Part shown: positions 8,562 through 17,177 of the stretch, piece by piece
Position numbering within the stretch: the stretch's first letter is position 1
Layout: each line of letters opens with the position of its first letter
NCBI GenBank assembly: GCA_025964675.1
Contig: JAOPYI010000030.1
Coordinates: 1-64,000, forward strand
DNA: 64,000 bases
Origin: Sphaerisporangium sp.
Lineage (GTDB): Bacteria > Actinomycetota > Actinomycetes > Streptosporangiales > Streptosporangiaceae
Reading direction: 5' to 3'
Made by a program: the position numbers and the translations under genes
Notes under the pieces: generated by a model
Seen by the model: the letters and a program-made list of their open reading frames with translations, nothing else
The model's database searches: none
What the model was told of the DNA's origin: nothing

Positions 8562-9626
8562 TCACGGGGCGAGGATCTTACTGATCTCCTCAGTTGTCTT
8601 CGTGACTACGGCCTGATCGGCGGGCTTGACAACAAACGCAAACTTCGCGGTCGACGGCACGCCGCCCGGGACGTCCGTGTTCGCTTTGTACTCGTACTTC
8701 AGTTGCTGCGCCTGCCCCTCGGCACTGCCCCACCATGAAAGGAAGCAAGCGGCGGCATTAGGATGCTGCGCTCCCTTCAGGAGTACGCCATATTTGTCCT
8801 GCGAGGAGACCACGTCCAAATAATGGATGGCAACCGGAGCGCCGGCCTTCTGCTGCTCGACGACAGCCGAAGCGGTCGCGCTCGTCGTGAGAAGCGCCTC
8901 CCCGCTCACGACCTTCGCGATGCTGTCCGTCGTCCCGTTGATCACTAGAGGCTTGTCGCTCTGCATGAACTTGTTGAACCACGTCATGGTCTTGGGCTCG
9001 CCCCAGGCGGCCGCGAGTACGCCCAGATAAATTCCCCGTGGATCGACAACGACCTTGTTCGTCCATTTCGGGTCTACGAGCTCGTCCCATGTGCGCGGTA
9101 GCGAGGACTCTTGCGAAAGTTTCGGGTTGTAGGCCAGACCCAGCGCATCCCGGAAGACTCGGAAAGTTGTCACGCCATTGTGGTTCAGTATCAGGTTCTG
9201 GGATATTCCGAGTGTCTGATAGTCGACATCACGCACCAGCTTCTGATCGAACAGCGGGGCAGCCGACGCCAGGTCAGTCGTTGTCGCGTCGACACTCAGC
9301 GGATGACGTGCCTGAACCTCGATCACGACGCGTTGAGTCACATCCGTGGGCTTTGTCGAGGTGTACTTGATCTTGATTTGCGGGTGCGCCTTCTCGAATG
9401 GCGCGACTTCCTTTGCGAAAACCTCGGGATCTGTCCTCGAGACGTAATTGACAGATCCTTCCTTGTTTCCTGCCTCGCAGGCGGCCTGTGCGGTCAAGGA
9501 CAGGCGATCAGTTGATGACGTCGCCTTCGCTCCTGAGGCGCTTCCGCATCCCGTGATAAGCAACGCAGTGCTCGCGGCGCATGAAAATGCCCCGACCCAT
9601 CGAATGCGTGCTTTCAACGCGGACAT
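8562..9626 (-). CDS. Extracellular solute-binding lipoprotein (family 1, FbpA-like)
   Basis: The 354-residue product starts at ATG 9626 behind a TGGAGG ribosome site; an in-frame upstream start at 9758 lacks one. The signal peptide ends in the lipobox L-I-T-G-C (Cys27), so the mature protein is membrane-anchored on the outside. The rest matches iron/thiamine/phosphonate type binding proteins (D-A-L-G-L-A-Y-N-P, T-W-D-E-L-V-D-P-K-W). It is the only binding protein of the class expected by the FbpB/FbpC-like ATPase and permease at 821-3744, so the three probably form one importer encoded in two divergent parts. It leads the operon with the aldehyde dehydrogenase and ThDP enzyme. Confidence 0.87.
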   Translation of the reverse strand: MSALKARIRWVGAFSCAASTALLITGCGSASGAKATSSTDRLSLTAQAACEAGNKEGSVNYVSRTDPEVFAKEVAPFEKAHPQIKIKYTSTKPTDVTQRVVIEVQARHPLSVDATTTDLASAAPLFDQKLVRDVDYQTLGISQNLILNHNGVTTFRVFRDALGLAYNPKLSQESSLPRTWDELVDPKWTNKVVVDPRGIYLGVLAAAWGEPKTMTWFNKFMQSDKPLVINGTTDSIAKVVSGEALLTTSATASAVVEQQKAGAPVAIHYLDVVSSQDKYGVLLKGAQHPNAAACFLSWWGSAEGQAQQLKYEYKANTDVPGGVPSTAKFAFVVKPADQAVVTKTTEEISKILAP

Positions 9627-10018
9627 CGATCCTCCATTGCGTGGGACGAAGCGGGTTCGGGAACCGGCGTGCCATCGGGAGTGGAGAGCCTCTTCTGACT
9701 CTCGCGAGGGGACGTCATTGTCGAAAATGAAGCTACCTGTCCACTGCGCTGTGCGCAACTGCCTTTCGTCTGGCGCAATGATCGAGGAGACCGCGCAAGT
9801 TGGGCGCCGGCAGGCCGGCGGCGTTCTGGCGTGTTACGCCGTAGAAATAGTCGTGTCGCGAGCACGAAACAATTGCGGGTCCGTTGCACCAGGCGCAACG
9901 GCCTTTCGCAGAATGCAAGCAGGTTATATCGTTCGTCGTGTCGGCGGTGTTGCGGTCTGGCGACACTCATCGGGCGCCGACGATCCGAACAGCCCGCACA
10001 ACCAGGGATGGGGAAGTC
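9627..10018. promoter_or_regulatory. Divergent intergenic region with operator-like palindromes
   Basis: This 392-base region separates the minus-strand lipoprotein operon from the plus-strand M24 operon. It is AT-richer than its neighbours. It contains TGCGC-TGT-GCGCA at 9745-9757 and a perfect 7-bp inverted repeat CCGTTGC/GCAACGG with a 7-base spacer at 9881-9901. TTGCG/CGCAA elements also occur upstream of the ABC operon (491-527), which hints that one regulator acts on both (inference). No gene is supported inside it. Confidence 0.45.
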
Positions 10019-11149
10019 ATGGCAGTGAGCCCGGCAGAGATCGCCGCTCGGCACGAGCGGCTGCGGCGCGGTATGGAGGCAGCGCGCCTGGACGCCGTGC
10101 TGGTCGGCGAGAAGTACAACTACTGGTACCTGAGCGGACATCAGACCCGCGAGATAGAGAAGGTCATGCGACCGATGCTCTTCCTGGTGCCGCTAGAGGG
10201 TGATCCGGTGGCGGTGGTGTACCGGCAGCAGGGCTCAAGCGTGCGGGCCAAGGTGCCGACGGCCCGTATCCACGGCTATGAGGATGTGCCGTTCGACGTG
10301 GCGCTGCTCGAACAGGCGCTGCGTGAGAGCGGGCTCGAGCGGGGACGCGTCGGCATGGAGCTTGGCGAGAACCACCGGCTGGGCCTGCCCTACACCGACC
10401 TGGTGTCACTGCTGGAAGCGCTGCCCGCGATGACGATCGTGGACGCCGGCCCGCTCCTCGACGACCTGCGTCTACACAAGAGCGAGTACGAGATCGCGAC
10501 ATTGCGCGCCGCGGCCGACATGAGCCTGCGGGCCTGGTCCGAGGCGACCAAGCAGTTCCGGTTGGGTGAGAGCGAGGCGGACTTCGCGACCTTGATGGCC
10601 GTCGAGCTTTCGCGGGTGGGCAGCAACTTCGACGTCGCCGGCCACGTCAGCACCGCGACCAGCCTCGGTGACCGCACCGTGCCGCTACGGCCCGGCGACA
10701 CCATCTGGTGCGACTTCGGCGCGACGCTGGACGGCTACCAGGCCGATGTGGCACGGCGCGCGGTGCTCGGCGAGCCCACGGCCGAACACCTGGCCGTCCA
10801 GGAGTGCATCGCCACCCTGCATGCCCGGACGCTGCAGGCGGTGCGGCCCGGAGCGCTCGCCAGCGACGTCGCACGCGCCTGCAGCGAGGCAATGGTCGAC
10901 GCCGGCCTGCCGCCGCTGAGCGGTCGCAAGCGCATCGGGCACGGCCTCGGCCTCAACGCGGGCGAGTCGCCGTCACTCAGCCTGCAGGACGCCACGGTGC
11001 TCGAACCCGGTGTGGTGATCTGCGTGGAGCCGCGCTACCTGCTCCCGACCGGCGAGAAGATCCACATCGAGGACGTCGTGGTCGTGACCGAGGACGGATA
11101 CGAACCCATCTCCCAGGGCTGCGGAGTCCTGACCGTCATCGACGTCTGA
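10019..11149 (+). CDS. M24-family metallopeptidase (Xaa-Pro dipeptidase-like)
   Basis: The 376-residue product has an N-terminal creatinase-like domain (1-150) and a C-terminal pita-bread domain. The five metal ligands are present: Asp232, Asp243, His308 (in R-I-G-H-G-L-G), Glu337 and Glu351. The start ATG 10019 follows GGGGAAG; longer in-frame extensions lack a ribosome site. M24 proteins include Xaa-Pro dipeptidases, creatinases, ectoine hydrolase and DMSP lyase DddP, so peptide cleavage is not assured. It heads a plus-strand set with an ornithine cyclodeaminase-like protein and a MmgE/PrpD protein, which points to catabolism of an amide or imino compound (inference). Confidence 0.88.
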   Translation: MAVSPAEIAARHERLRRGMEAARLDAVLVGEKYNYWYLSGHQTREIEKVMRPMLFLVPLEGDPVAVVYRQQGSSVRAKVPTARIHGYEDVPFDVALLEQALRESGLERGRVGMELGENHRLGLPYTDLVSLLEALPAMTIVDAGPLLDDLRLHKSEYEIATLRAAADMSLRAWSEATKQFRLGESEADFATLMAVELSRVGSNFDVAGHVSTATSLGDRTVPLRPGDTIWCDFGATLDGYQADVARRAVLGEPTAEHLAVQECIATLHARTLQAVRPGALASDVARACSEAMVDAGLPPLSGRKRIGHGLGLNAGESPSLSLQDATVLEPGVVICVEPRYLLPTGEKIHIEDVVVVTEDGYEPISQGCGVLTVIDV

Positions 11150-11172
11150 TCCACACTTGATTGGAAATCCCC

Positions 11173-12132
11173 ATGCAACAGCCGCATTACGTCTCCAGCT
11201 CGGTCTGCGAACAGGTGCTGACCCCGGCCCGCGCGGTCGAGCTCGCCGAGCTGGCCCTCTCCTGGGAGGCGCGCGACCGGGTGCATTACCCGATGCCGCG
11301 GGCGCTGCGGATGAGGCCGCCGGGTCACGCGCTCCGCTTTCACTCCAAGGCCGCCGCACTGCCGGAGCTGGGTGTGGCGGGATGCCGGATCGTCGGCTAT
11401 CGCGCCGAGCCTGACGGCACGCGTCCGGGGGCTGAGCTCGCGACCCGGCTCGTCGTGCTCATCGATCTCGAGACCGGGGTGCCGCTGGCCATCGTGGACG
11501 AGCACTACAACTACTCACTGCGAACAGCCGCGAGCGTCGGCGTCGCGGCGCGGCGGCTGGCGAACACGCCCGCACGGCTGGGCGTGATCGGCGCGGGTGT
11601 GGTGGCCCGGGCCAGCGTCGCGGTGTTGCTGGCAGCCGTACCGGTGGCCGAGGTGGCGCTGTCTTCCCGGACTCCGCAGCGCTGCGCCGAACTCGCCGAA
11701 CTGGCCCGCTCGCTGACCGACGCCGAGGTGCGGGTGTACGACTCGGCGGAGCCGGTGCTGGACGGCTCCGACCTGATCGTCACGGCGACGACCGCACGCG
11801 CGCCCATCGTCCGGGGACCGCTGCGCCCCGGTGTGCTGCTCTGCGCCATAGGGTCCAACGAACTCGACGCCGCGGCGTACGAGTCGTGCGACCGGTTGAT
11901 CGTTGACGACTGGGCCCAGACAGAGGAGTCGGCCGATGTCGCCGGGCTGGTCGCGGCCGGTCATCCGATAAAGGAGCGGCTGGCGGGGGAGCTGTCCGGG
12001 CTGGTCAGCGGAAGCGTGCCCGGTCGCAGGCGCCCCGACGAGACGATCATCGTGCGCACCGAAGGACTTGCCTCGCAGGACCTCCTGTTCGCCCACTGGG
12101 CGTGGCAGGAAGCCGAAAGGCTGGGGTTGTGA
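11173..12132 (+). CDS. Ornithine cyclodeaminase / mu-crystallin family protein
   Basis: The 319-residue product contains a Rossmann motif G-V-I-G-A-G-V-V-A-R near residue 140 and, before it, the family stretch D-E-H-Y-N-Y-S-L-R-T-A-A-S-V-G-V-A-A-R. Members act as NAD(P)-dependent imine reductases, amino-acid dehydrogenases or cyclodeaminases. ATG 11173 is preceded by TTGGAAA; a TTG 12 bases upstream is less likely. Its stop overlaps the GTG of the next gene (GTGA), so the two are translationally coupled. The substrate is unknown. Confidence 0.85.
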   Translation: MQQPHYVSSSVCEQVLTPARAVELAELALSWEARDRVHYPMPRALRMRPPGHALRFHSKAAALPELGVAGCRIVGYRAEPDGTRPGAELATRLVVLIDLETGVPLAIVDEHYNYSLRTAASVGVAARRLANTPARLGVIGAGVVARASVAVLLAAVPVAEVALSSRTPQRCAELAELARSLTDAEVRVYDSAEPVLDGSDLIVTATTARAPIVRGPLRPGVLLCAIGSNELDAAAYESCDRLIVDDWAQTEESADVAGLVAAGHPIKERLAGELSGLVSGSVPGRRRPDETIIVRTEGLASQDLLFAHWAWQEAERLGL

Positions 12133-13484
12133 CCTCCGCAGCCGACGGACTGGCGCACCGGGCGGCGCGTGCCGCGGCCGGCCTCGACGTCGCGGCCCTG
12201 AGCTCAGGTGTGCTGGTCTCCGTCAAGACTCACCTGCTGGACTGCCTGGGGATGATCCTCGCAGGCGCCGCCGACGAGCGGGTGAAGCGTGCACTGGCGG
12301 CTACCGGACGGGCGGACGTCCCGTTCTTGCTGAGCCTGGCCTGTGGGGCGCTCGGGCTGGACGACTTCGACGAGGCGACGCGAGCACATCCCGGCGCGGT
12401 GCTCGTCCCGGCATTGGCCGGGGCGGCGATGGCCGCACGGCAGGAGGTCGGCGGCGCCGACCTGGCCGCCGCTCTCGTCGCCGGCTACCAGCTCTTCGGC
12501 GGTCTCGGGGAGGTCGTGGACGCGGGCCGCATGCACCTGCGCGGCCATCACCCGTCCACCTTCTTGGGCGTGCCGAGTGCGGCGCTGGCGGTCTGCCGCA
12601 TGCTGGGCTCCGACATCGCGACAACCACCGACGCCATCGGCATCGGCGCGTCGCTGTCCTGCGGCATCACCGAGTTCGACGAGCGCGAGACGATGCGCGC
12701 CGTCCAGACCGCATGGGCGGCCAGTGCCGGGCTGCGGGCCGCCGAGCTCGCCGAGGCGGGATTCCACGCCTCGCCGGTAGCCCTCGAAGCACCCGGCGGG
12801 CTGATCGGCCGGACCGGCACGTCGGCCGATGCGCTCGCCGCCGCCGAGCTGCTGGCTGGTCCGCCGTGGCACATCGAGCAGGTGAGCTTCAAGCCCTACC
12901 CGCACTTCAGCGACCTGCATCCGGTCTCGGCCGTTCTGATCGGCATGCTGGGCGATCAGCGGTTGCCCCCTGAACACGTCGAGGCCATCCAAGTGCGGTT
13001 GACGCAGGTCGCGGCGTCTCGGCTGTTCCACGACTTCCCCCCGCGGAACGCCAAGCAGGCCAAGCGGTCAGGCCGCTTCGCGCTGGCGAGCTGCGTGCTG
13101 GCGGCCCATCGGGTCGGCCAGGGCTCGGCGCTGCTGGGTGCCTTCTCCGCGGAGCGGCTCGCCGATGTGGATGTGCTGGACCTCGCGGGGCGGATCACGG
13201 TCATCGCCGATCTCCCGCCGCAGGGGGTGACCGGCTCGGTGACCGTCACCCTTACGGACGGCCGCATCTGGTCCGGTGACGCCGGCGGGTATCCCGGCGA
13301 CGGACGAGACCCGGCCCTGCGGTGGGGCTGGTCCGACGCCGTCGCCCGCTACGGCGACCTCTGCACCGCGGGGAGCTGCGATCCTGAGCTCGGCTCGGCG
13401 CTGCTCGACATGGTCGACGGCCTTGAGCGGGTCGACGACGTGCGTCCCCCGTTAGAGCGGCTGTGCCGGCTGGTACTGCGCTGA
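12129..13484 (+). CDS. MmgE/PrpD family protein
   Basis: The 451-residue product matches the MmgE/PrpD family, which includes 2-methylcitrate dehydratase, cis-aconitate decarboxylase and iminodisuccinate epimerase. An all-helical N-terminal half (A-H-P-G-A-V-L-V-P-A, G-Y-Q-L-F-G-G-L) is followed by a smaller lid domain (F-K-P-Y-P-H-F-S). GTG 12129 was chosen because it overlaps the preceding stop. No prpB, prpC or other propionate genes are near, so the methylcitrate cycle is unlikely. An isomerase or lyase step in the same pathway as the OCD-like and M24 proteins is more probable (inference). Confidence 0.83.
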   Translation: MTSAADGLAHRAARAAAGLDVAALSSGVLVSVKTHLLDCLGMILAGAADERVKRALAATGRADVPFLLSLACGALGLDDFDEATRAHPGAVLVPALAGAAMAARQEVGGADLAAALVAGYQLFGGLGEVVDAGRMHLRGHHPSTFLGVPSAALAVCRMLGSDIATTTDAIGIGASLSCGITEFDERETMRAVQTAWAASAGLRAAELAEAGFHASPVALEAPGGLIGRTGTSADALAAAELLAGPPWHIEQVSFKPYPHFSDLHPVSAVLIGMLGDQRLPPEHVEAIQVRLTQVAASRLFHDFPPRNAKQAKRSGRFALASCVLAAHRVGQGSALLGAFSAERLADVDVLDLAGRITVIADLPPQGVTGSVTVTLTDGRIWSGDAGGYPGDGRDPALRWGWSDAVARYGDLCTAGSCDPELGSALLDMVDGLERVDDVRPPLERLCRLVLR

Positions 13485-13536
13485 CCCATCGCCCCGGACG
13501 AAACCCCGCCGGGCGGACCTCATGACTGGAGTTTGA

Positions 13537-14283
13537 ATGGATCTCGGACTGCGCGGACGCGCATACATCGTGACCGGCGCGAGCCGCGGGCTCGGCAGGG
13601 CCACAGCGCAGGCGCTGGTCGACGACGGGGCGAACGTCATCGTTTCGGGCAGGACGGCGGAGCAGGTGGAGCGGGCCGCGACCGAGCTCGGCCCGGGAGC
13701 AGTGGGAGTCGTCGCGGACAACGCCGATCCGCAGACGCCGGAGCTACTGGTGGATCGCGCCCGGCAGGAGTTCGGCCGGCTGGACGGCCTGCTGGTCAGC
13801 GTCGGCGGGCCGCCCAGCGGAGCGTTCAGCCAGATCGACGACCGGCAGTGGCGGGAGTCGTTCGAGACGGTCTTCCTCGGTGCGGTGCGGCTGGTACGCG
13901 CCGCGACGCCGGTGCTCGAGCCGGGAGCGGCGATCGCGCTCGTGCTGTCCAGCTCGGTGCGCTCGCCCATCCCGAACCTCACCCTCTCCAACGCCTTCCG
14001 GCCGGGGCTGGCGATGCTGGTCAAGCAGCTGGCCGACGAGCTCGGCCCCTCTGGGGTGCGGGCGATGGCCCTGCTGCCCGGCCGCATCTTGACCGAGCGC
14101 ACTGCCCAGCTGGAGGCCGGTGACCCTGATGCCCGGCGGCGGAGCGAGGCGGCGATCCCGCTGCGTCGCCTCGGTGAGCCCGCCGAGTTCGGACGGGTAG
14201 CCGCCTTCGTGCTCTCACCCGCGGCGTCGTACCTCACGGGGTCGGTGGTCACCGTGGACGGGGGTATGATCCGTGCCCTTTGA
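13537..14283 (+). CDS. Short-chain dehydrogenase/reductase, atypical active site
   Basis: The 248-residue SDR has the N-terminal cofactor motif T-G-A-S-R-G-L-G (13-20) and the closing S-Y-L-T-G-S-V-V-T-V-D-G-G-M. Where classical SDRs carry Y-x-x-x-K, this protein has S-N-A-F-R followed by P-G, a variant known from a subgroup of FabG-like SDRs. Cofactor binding is likely, but the catalytic mechanism would differ or be lost. It follows the MmgE/PrpD gene by 52 bases and overlaps the DUF1275 gene by 11. Confidence 0.85.
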   Translation: MDLGLRGRAYIVTGASRGLGRATAQALVDDGANVIVSGRTAEQVERAATELGPGAVGVVADNADPQTPELLVDRARQEFGRLDGLLVSVGGPPSGAFSQIDDRQWRESFETVFLGAVRLVRAATPVLEPGAAIALVLSSSVRSPIPNLTLSNAFRPGLAMLVKQLADELGPSGVRAMALLPGRILTERTAQLEAGDPDARRRSEAAIPLRRLGEPAEFGRVAAFVLSPAASYLTGSVVTVDGGMIRAL

Positions 14284-14968
14284 GCGGCAGACGACTGTTC
14301 GAGATCGCAACGCGATGGTGGTCCTGCTCGCACTGAACAGCGGACTCACCGACGCCGCGGGCTACCTGGCACTCGGCGGGGCGTTCTCCAGCGTGATGAC
14401 AGGCAACATGGTGCTGCTGGGTCTGTCCGTGGGATCGGCCGCGGGCACGCTCGTCCTCCACGCCGGGGCCGCTGTGCTGGCCTTCGTGTGCGGATGCGCG
14501 ATCGGCACCAGGGTCGCCGGCACCGCCCGTGCGGGTGACCCGATCTGGCCGCGTGCCGTCACCCGGGCGCTCGTGCTGCAGGCCGCGGCGGTGGGGATCT
14601 ACGCGGTGGCGTGGTGGGGTACAGCGGGCCAGCCCGGCCCCGCGTTACAGCTCGCGCTGCTGGCGCTGAACGCGCTGGCACTAGGCGTGCAAAGCAGTGC
14701 CGTGCAGCGCTTCGGTGTGCCGGGCCTGTCGACGACATATCTGACCGGCACGCTCACGACCGTGGTGATCCGCCTGATCTCGGGCCGGCCGCCGCGCGAG
14801 ATCCGGCACAGCCTCGTCATCCTCATGGGTCTCATCACAGGGGCGGTGATAGGCACGCTGCTTGTGGTGCACGCCCGCATCTTCCTGCCGGCGGCACAGC
14901 TGGGGCTGCTTGGCCTGGTCGTCTTCCGGGTCGCCACCCGTGACAGCGAGCTCAGCCCCGTCAAGTAG
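14273..14968 (+). CDS. DUF1275 (YoaK-like) membrane protein
   Basis: The 231-residue product has about six hydrophobic segments and the DUF1275 hallmarks near the N-terminus: L-N-S-G-L-T-D-A-A-G-Y-L followed by M-T-G-N-M-V-L-L-G. GTG 14273 overlaps the SDR stop by 11 bases, suggesting coupling. The function of DUF1275 proteins is not established. The position suggests a transport accessory for the preceding genes, but this is only inference. Confidence 0.85.
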   Translation: MPFERQTTVRDRNAMVVLLALNSGLTDAAGYLALGGAFSSVMTGNMVLLGLSVGSAAGTLVLHAGAAVLAFVCGCAIGTRVAGTARAGDPIWPRAVTRALVLQAAAVGIYAVAWWGTAGQPGPALQLALLALNALALGVQSSAVQRFGVPGLSTTYLTGTLTTVVIRLISGRPPREIRHSLVILMGLITGAVIGTLLVVHARIFLPAAQLGLLGLVVFRVATRDSELSPVK

Positions 14969-15337
14969 GGACCCGGGTCCATTGTCATCGCCCGGAGCGT
15001 GCGGGTGGCTGACGAGGGGATTTCGCGGACACGAGGGCTGCCGTGCCCAGGCCGATCTCGACCCCCAGGTATGCCCAGAATGTCCAGTTGGTCCGAGGGC
15101 GGTCGAGCGTGGAGGTTTTGATGTCCACCGGGCGGAGGAAAGGATTTGCGGACCGCCGTATGACGCCGCGATGCTGGGCTCCATGCCGATGGAAGACGCC
15201 ACCCCCGACGCCTGTCGGGCGACGGAGCCCGCTCGGGGTGGGCCCGCCATGAGCGGGCAGGCCGCGGGCAGGCACGTCCTGGGCAGGGCCGCCCACGGGT
15301 GCGCGTGCGCCGAGAGATACACCTACGGGCGAGGCTG
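14969..15337. other. Intergenic stretch between DUF1275 and TauE/SafE genes
   Basis: No gene is supported. On the minus strand a frame between about 15127 and 14985 encodes one plausible membrane-like segment (W-T-F-W-A-Y-L-G-V-E-I-G-L-G-T), but there is no ribosome site, so I do not call it. An SD-like GGAGGAAAGG at 15133-15142 on the plus strand is followed by no convincing ORF. Confidence 0.35.
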
Positions 15338-16075
15338 ATGCCGTCCCTCGACGTCGCGCAGTGGGCGGTGCTGCTGCTCTCCTTGTTGCTCGTAGGCTTC
15401 TCGAAGACCGGCGTCTCGGGTGCCGGGACGGTCGCGATCGCCTTGTTCGCGCTCGTGCTGCCCACGAAGAGTTCGACAGGCATGCTGTTGCCGTTGCTGC
15501 TGGTCGGCGACGTGGTGGCCGTGGCCTCCTACCGCCGCCACGCGGACTGGCCGAGGCTGCTCAGGCTCTTTCCATGGGTGGCCGCCGGAGTGGTGGCCGG
15601 TGCCGTCGTCGTCCGCTGGGTCGACGACGCGCAGATGAGACGGCTCATCGGGGCGATCCTGCTGGCGATCATCGCCGTCCACTTCTGGAACCGGCGCCGC
15701 GGGCACGGCGCGTCGCTCGCCCACCACCGCACGGTCGCCGCCCTCGCGGGCGTCTTCTCCGGCTTCGCCACCATGACGGCCAACGCCGCGGGGCCGATCA
15801 TGGCGCTCTACCTGCTGGCGGCGGGCCTGCCGATGCTGGGGTTCCTCGGCACCAGCGCGTGGTTCTTCCTGACGATCAACGCCTTCAAGGTTCCGTTCAG
15901 CGTGGGGCTCGGCCTCATCACCCCGGCCACGCTGGTTTTCGCGGCGGTCACCGCCCCGGCCGTCCTGGTCGGCGCCGCGGCCGGCCGCGTGATCGTCGGC
16001 CGTATGAACAGAACGTGGTTCGAATGGGTGACGCTGGCGCTCACCTTCGTCGCCGCAGTCCGCCTGCTCCTCTGA
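15338..16075 (+). CDS. TauE/SafE family membrane permease
   Basis: The 245-residue hydrophobic protein has about seven to eight membrane helices and the TauE/SafE pattern of two repeated halves (first L-V-G-F-S-K-T-G-V-S-G-A-G near residue 20, second G-F-A-T-M-T-A-N-A-A-G-P near 150). ATG 15338 was chosen because the family begins just before the first helix. Members export sulfite, sulfoacetate or other organic anions. It lies 2.2 kb before the organosulfur operon, so a role in sulfite or sulfonate export is possible but unproven. Confidence 0.85.
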   Translation: MPSLDVAQWAVLLLSLLLVGFSKTGVSGAGTVAIALFALVLPTKSSTGMLLPLLLVGDVVAVASYRRHADWPRLLRLFPWVAAGVVAGAVVVRWVDDAQMRRLIGAILLAIIAVHFWNRRRGHGASLAHHRTVAALAGVFSGFATMTANAAGPIMALYLLAAGLPMLGFLGTSAWFFLTINAFKVPFSVGLGLITPATLVFAAVTAPAVLVGAAAGRVIVGRMNRTWFEWVTLALTFVAAVRLLL

Positions 16076-16094
16076 CGCCCGCGAGCCTCGATCT

Positions 16095-17177
16095 CTACGG
16101 ACTCGGCCGGCGTGCCCCGGGGATCGACGGGCCTGAGCCAGGGCCCTCGGCCCACTCCCGGCGGTAGGCGTTCCAGTCGGCGTCGGTCGCGGCGAAGTCG
16201 ACGTAGAGCGCGACGCCGAAGCCGGCTCGGGTATCCCCGCCGAGGCCGAGTCGTATGCCTTGGATGGCCGCGCTCACGGTCTCGGCGGAGGCGTGGTGGG
16301 TCCAGTTGTCGTCGTGGTAGGCGGGGACTCCCATGAGCAGGTGAGTGCTCGGCGGAACCGCCGCGAGGGCGAGCTGGGTCTGCCGACGGACATAACCGCT
16401 GTACAGGGCCTCGGTCGGCTGCGCGGTGTCGTAGCTCATCAACGCCACCTGGTCGAGACGGCGGGCGACCTGGGTGAGGTAGCCGGGAGTCCACCACTTG
16501 GTGTGTCCGAGCAGGAGACCGCCGACCAGGCTCATGCCGGGCAGCGGCTCGATGTGATGGACGGACATCGACAGCACGCCCCGGCCGGGTGGCATGACCG
16601 CGCGGGTGCGGTCGAGCAGGTCGAGCAGCCCGGGGTCGCCGTCGGGTACGGGCTCGAAGTTGTAGTGCACGCCCTGGAACCCCACGGCCAGCGCCTGGCC
16701 GGCCGCCCGCACGATGTTGCCGCGTACGACCGGTGACGACAGGTCGAGCCTGCCCTGGCCGACACGCTGCCCGAGCCAGGCGTGCACGCGCACGCCGGGC
16801 ATGACGCGGTGCAGCGAGGTGATCGCCCAGGCGGCGCGCGGATAGAGGGACGCGGGCAGGGTGCCGTCGTAGTTGAGCGGCCCGGTGTGGACGTAGAGGT
16901 CGCGGACGCCGGTGTCCCGCAGGCGGGCGGCGAGTGCGGCCAGCTGGCGGTCGCCGTTCCGCCCGTCGACCCACGCGTGCCCGAGCCACACCGCGTCCCC
17001 GCCACGTGTGTACGAGTCCGGCGCCGATGCGCCGACACTCAGCAGGTAGAGCGAGGCGCCGCCCGCCGCAAGGATCAGCACGGGGATGGAAATCAAGATC
17101 ACGATAGTGAGCCACAGGCGGGACGGCCGTCTCGGCGGGCGCGGCTCAGCGCGTCCGGAGTCCGGGGGCGTGGTCAT
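16095..17177 (-). CDS. Membrane-anchored glycoside-hydrolase-like TIM-barrel protein
   Basis: The 360-residue product starts at ATG 17177 with a short Pro/Arg-rich cytoplasmic tail, then one membrane helix (W-L-T-I-V-I-L-I-S-I-P-V-L-I-L-A) at about residues 20-45. The extracellular part contains barrel-like segments: H-A-W-V-D-G-R, Y-V-H-T-G-P-L-N-Y-D-G, V-H-Y-N-F-E-P-V-P-D-G-D-P, Q-V-A-L-M-S-Y-D-T-A. This resembles distant GH18-like hydrolases, with Glu of N-F-E-P and Asp of S-Y-D as possible active-site residues. Activity is not assured. It is convergent with the TauE/SafE gene, 19 bases apart. Confidence 0.6.
   Translation of the reverse strand: MTTPPDSGRAEPRPPRRPSRLWLTIVILISIPVLILAAGGASLYLLSVGASAPDSYTRGGDAVWLGHAWVDGRNGDRQLAALAARLRDTGVRDLYVHTGPLNYDGTLPASLYPRAAWAITSLHRVMPGVRVHAWLGQRVGQGRLDLSSPVVRGNIVRAAGQALAVGFQGVHYNFEPVPDGDPGLLDLLDRTRAVMPPGRGVLSMSVHHIEPLPGMSLVGGLLLGHTKWWTPGYLTQVARRLDQVALMSYDTAQPTEALYSGYVRRQTQLALAAVPPSTHLLMGVPAYHDDNWTHHASAETVSAAIQGIRLGLGGDTRAGFGVALYVDFAATDADWNAYRREWAEGPGSGPSIPGARRPSP

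Noticed and set aside
10019-12132. Ectoine-degradation genes, since M24 and ornithine cyclodeaminase-like genes are adjacent (as EutD and EutC)
   Set aside because: The partners EutB (threonine-dehydratase-like) and EutE (deacetylase) are absent, and the neighbours are PrpD-like and SDR proteins instead.
12129-13484. Propionate catabolism through 2-methylcitrate
   Set aside because: Only a PrpD-family member is present, with no methylcitrate synthase or lyase. The family covers several other reactions.
14985-15127. A small minus-strand membrane peptide before the TauE/SafE gene
   Set aside because: It has a plausible membrane segment, but no ribosome site or family match supports it.
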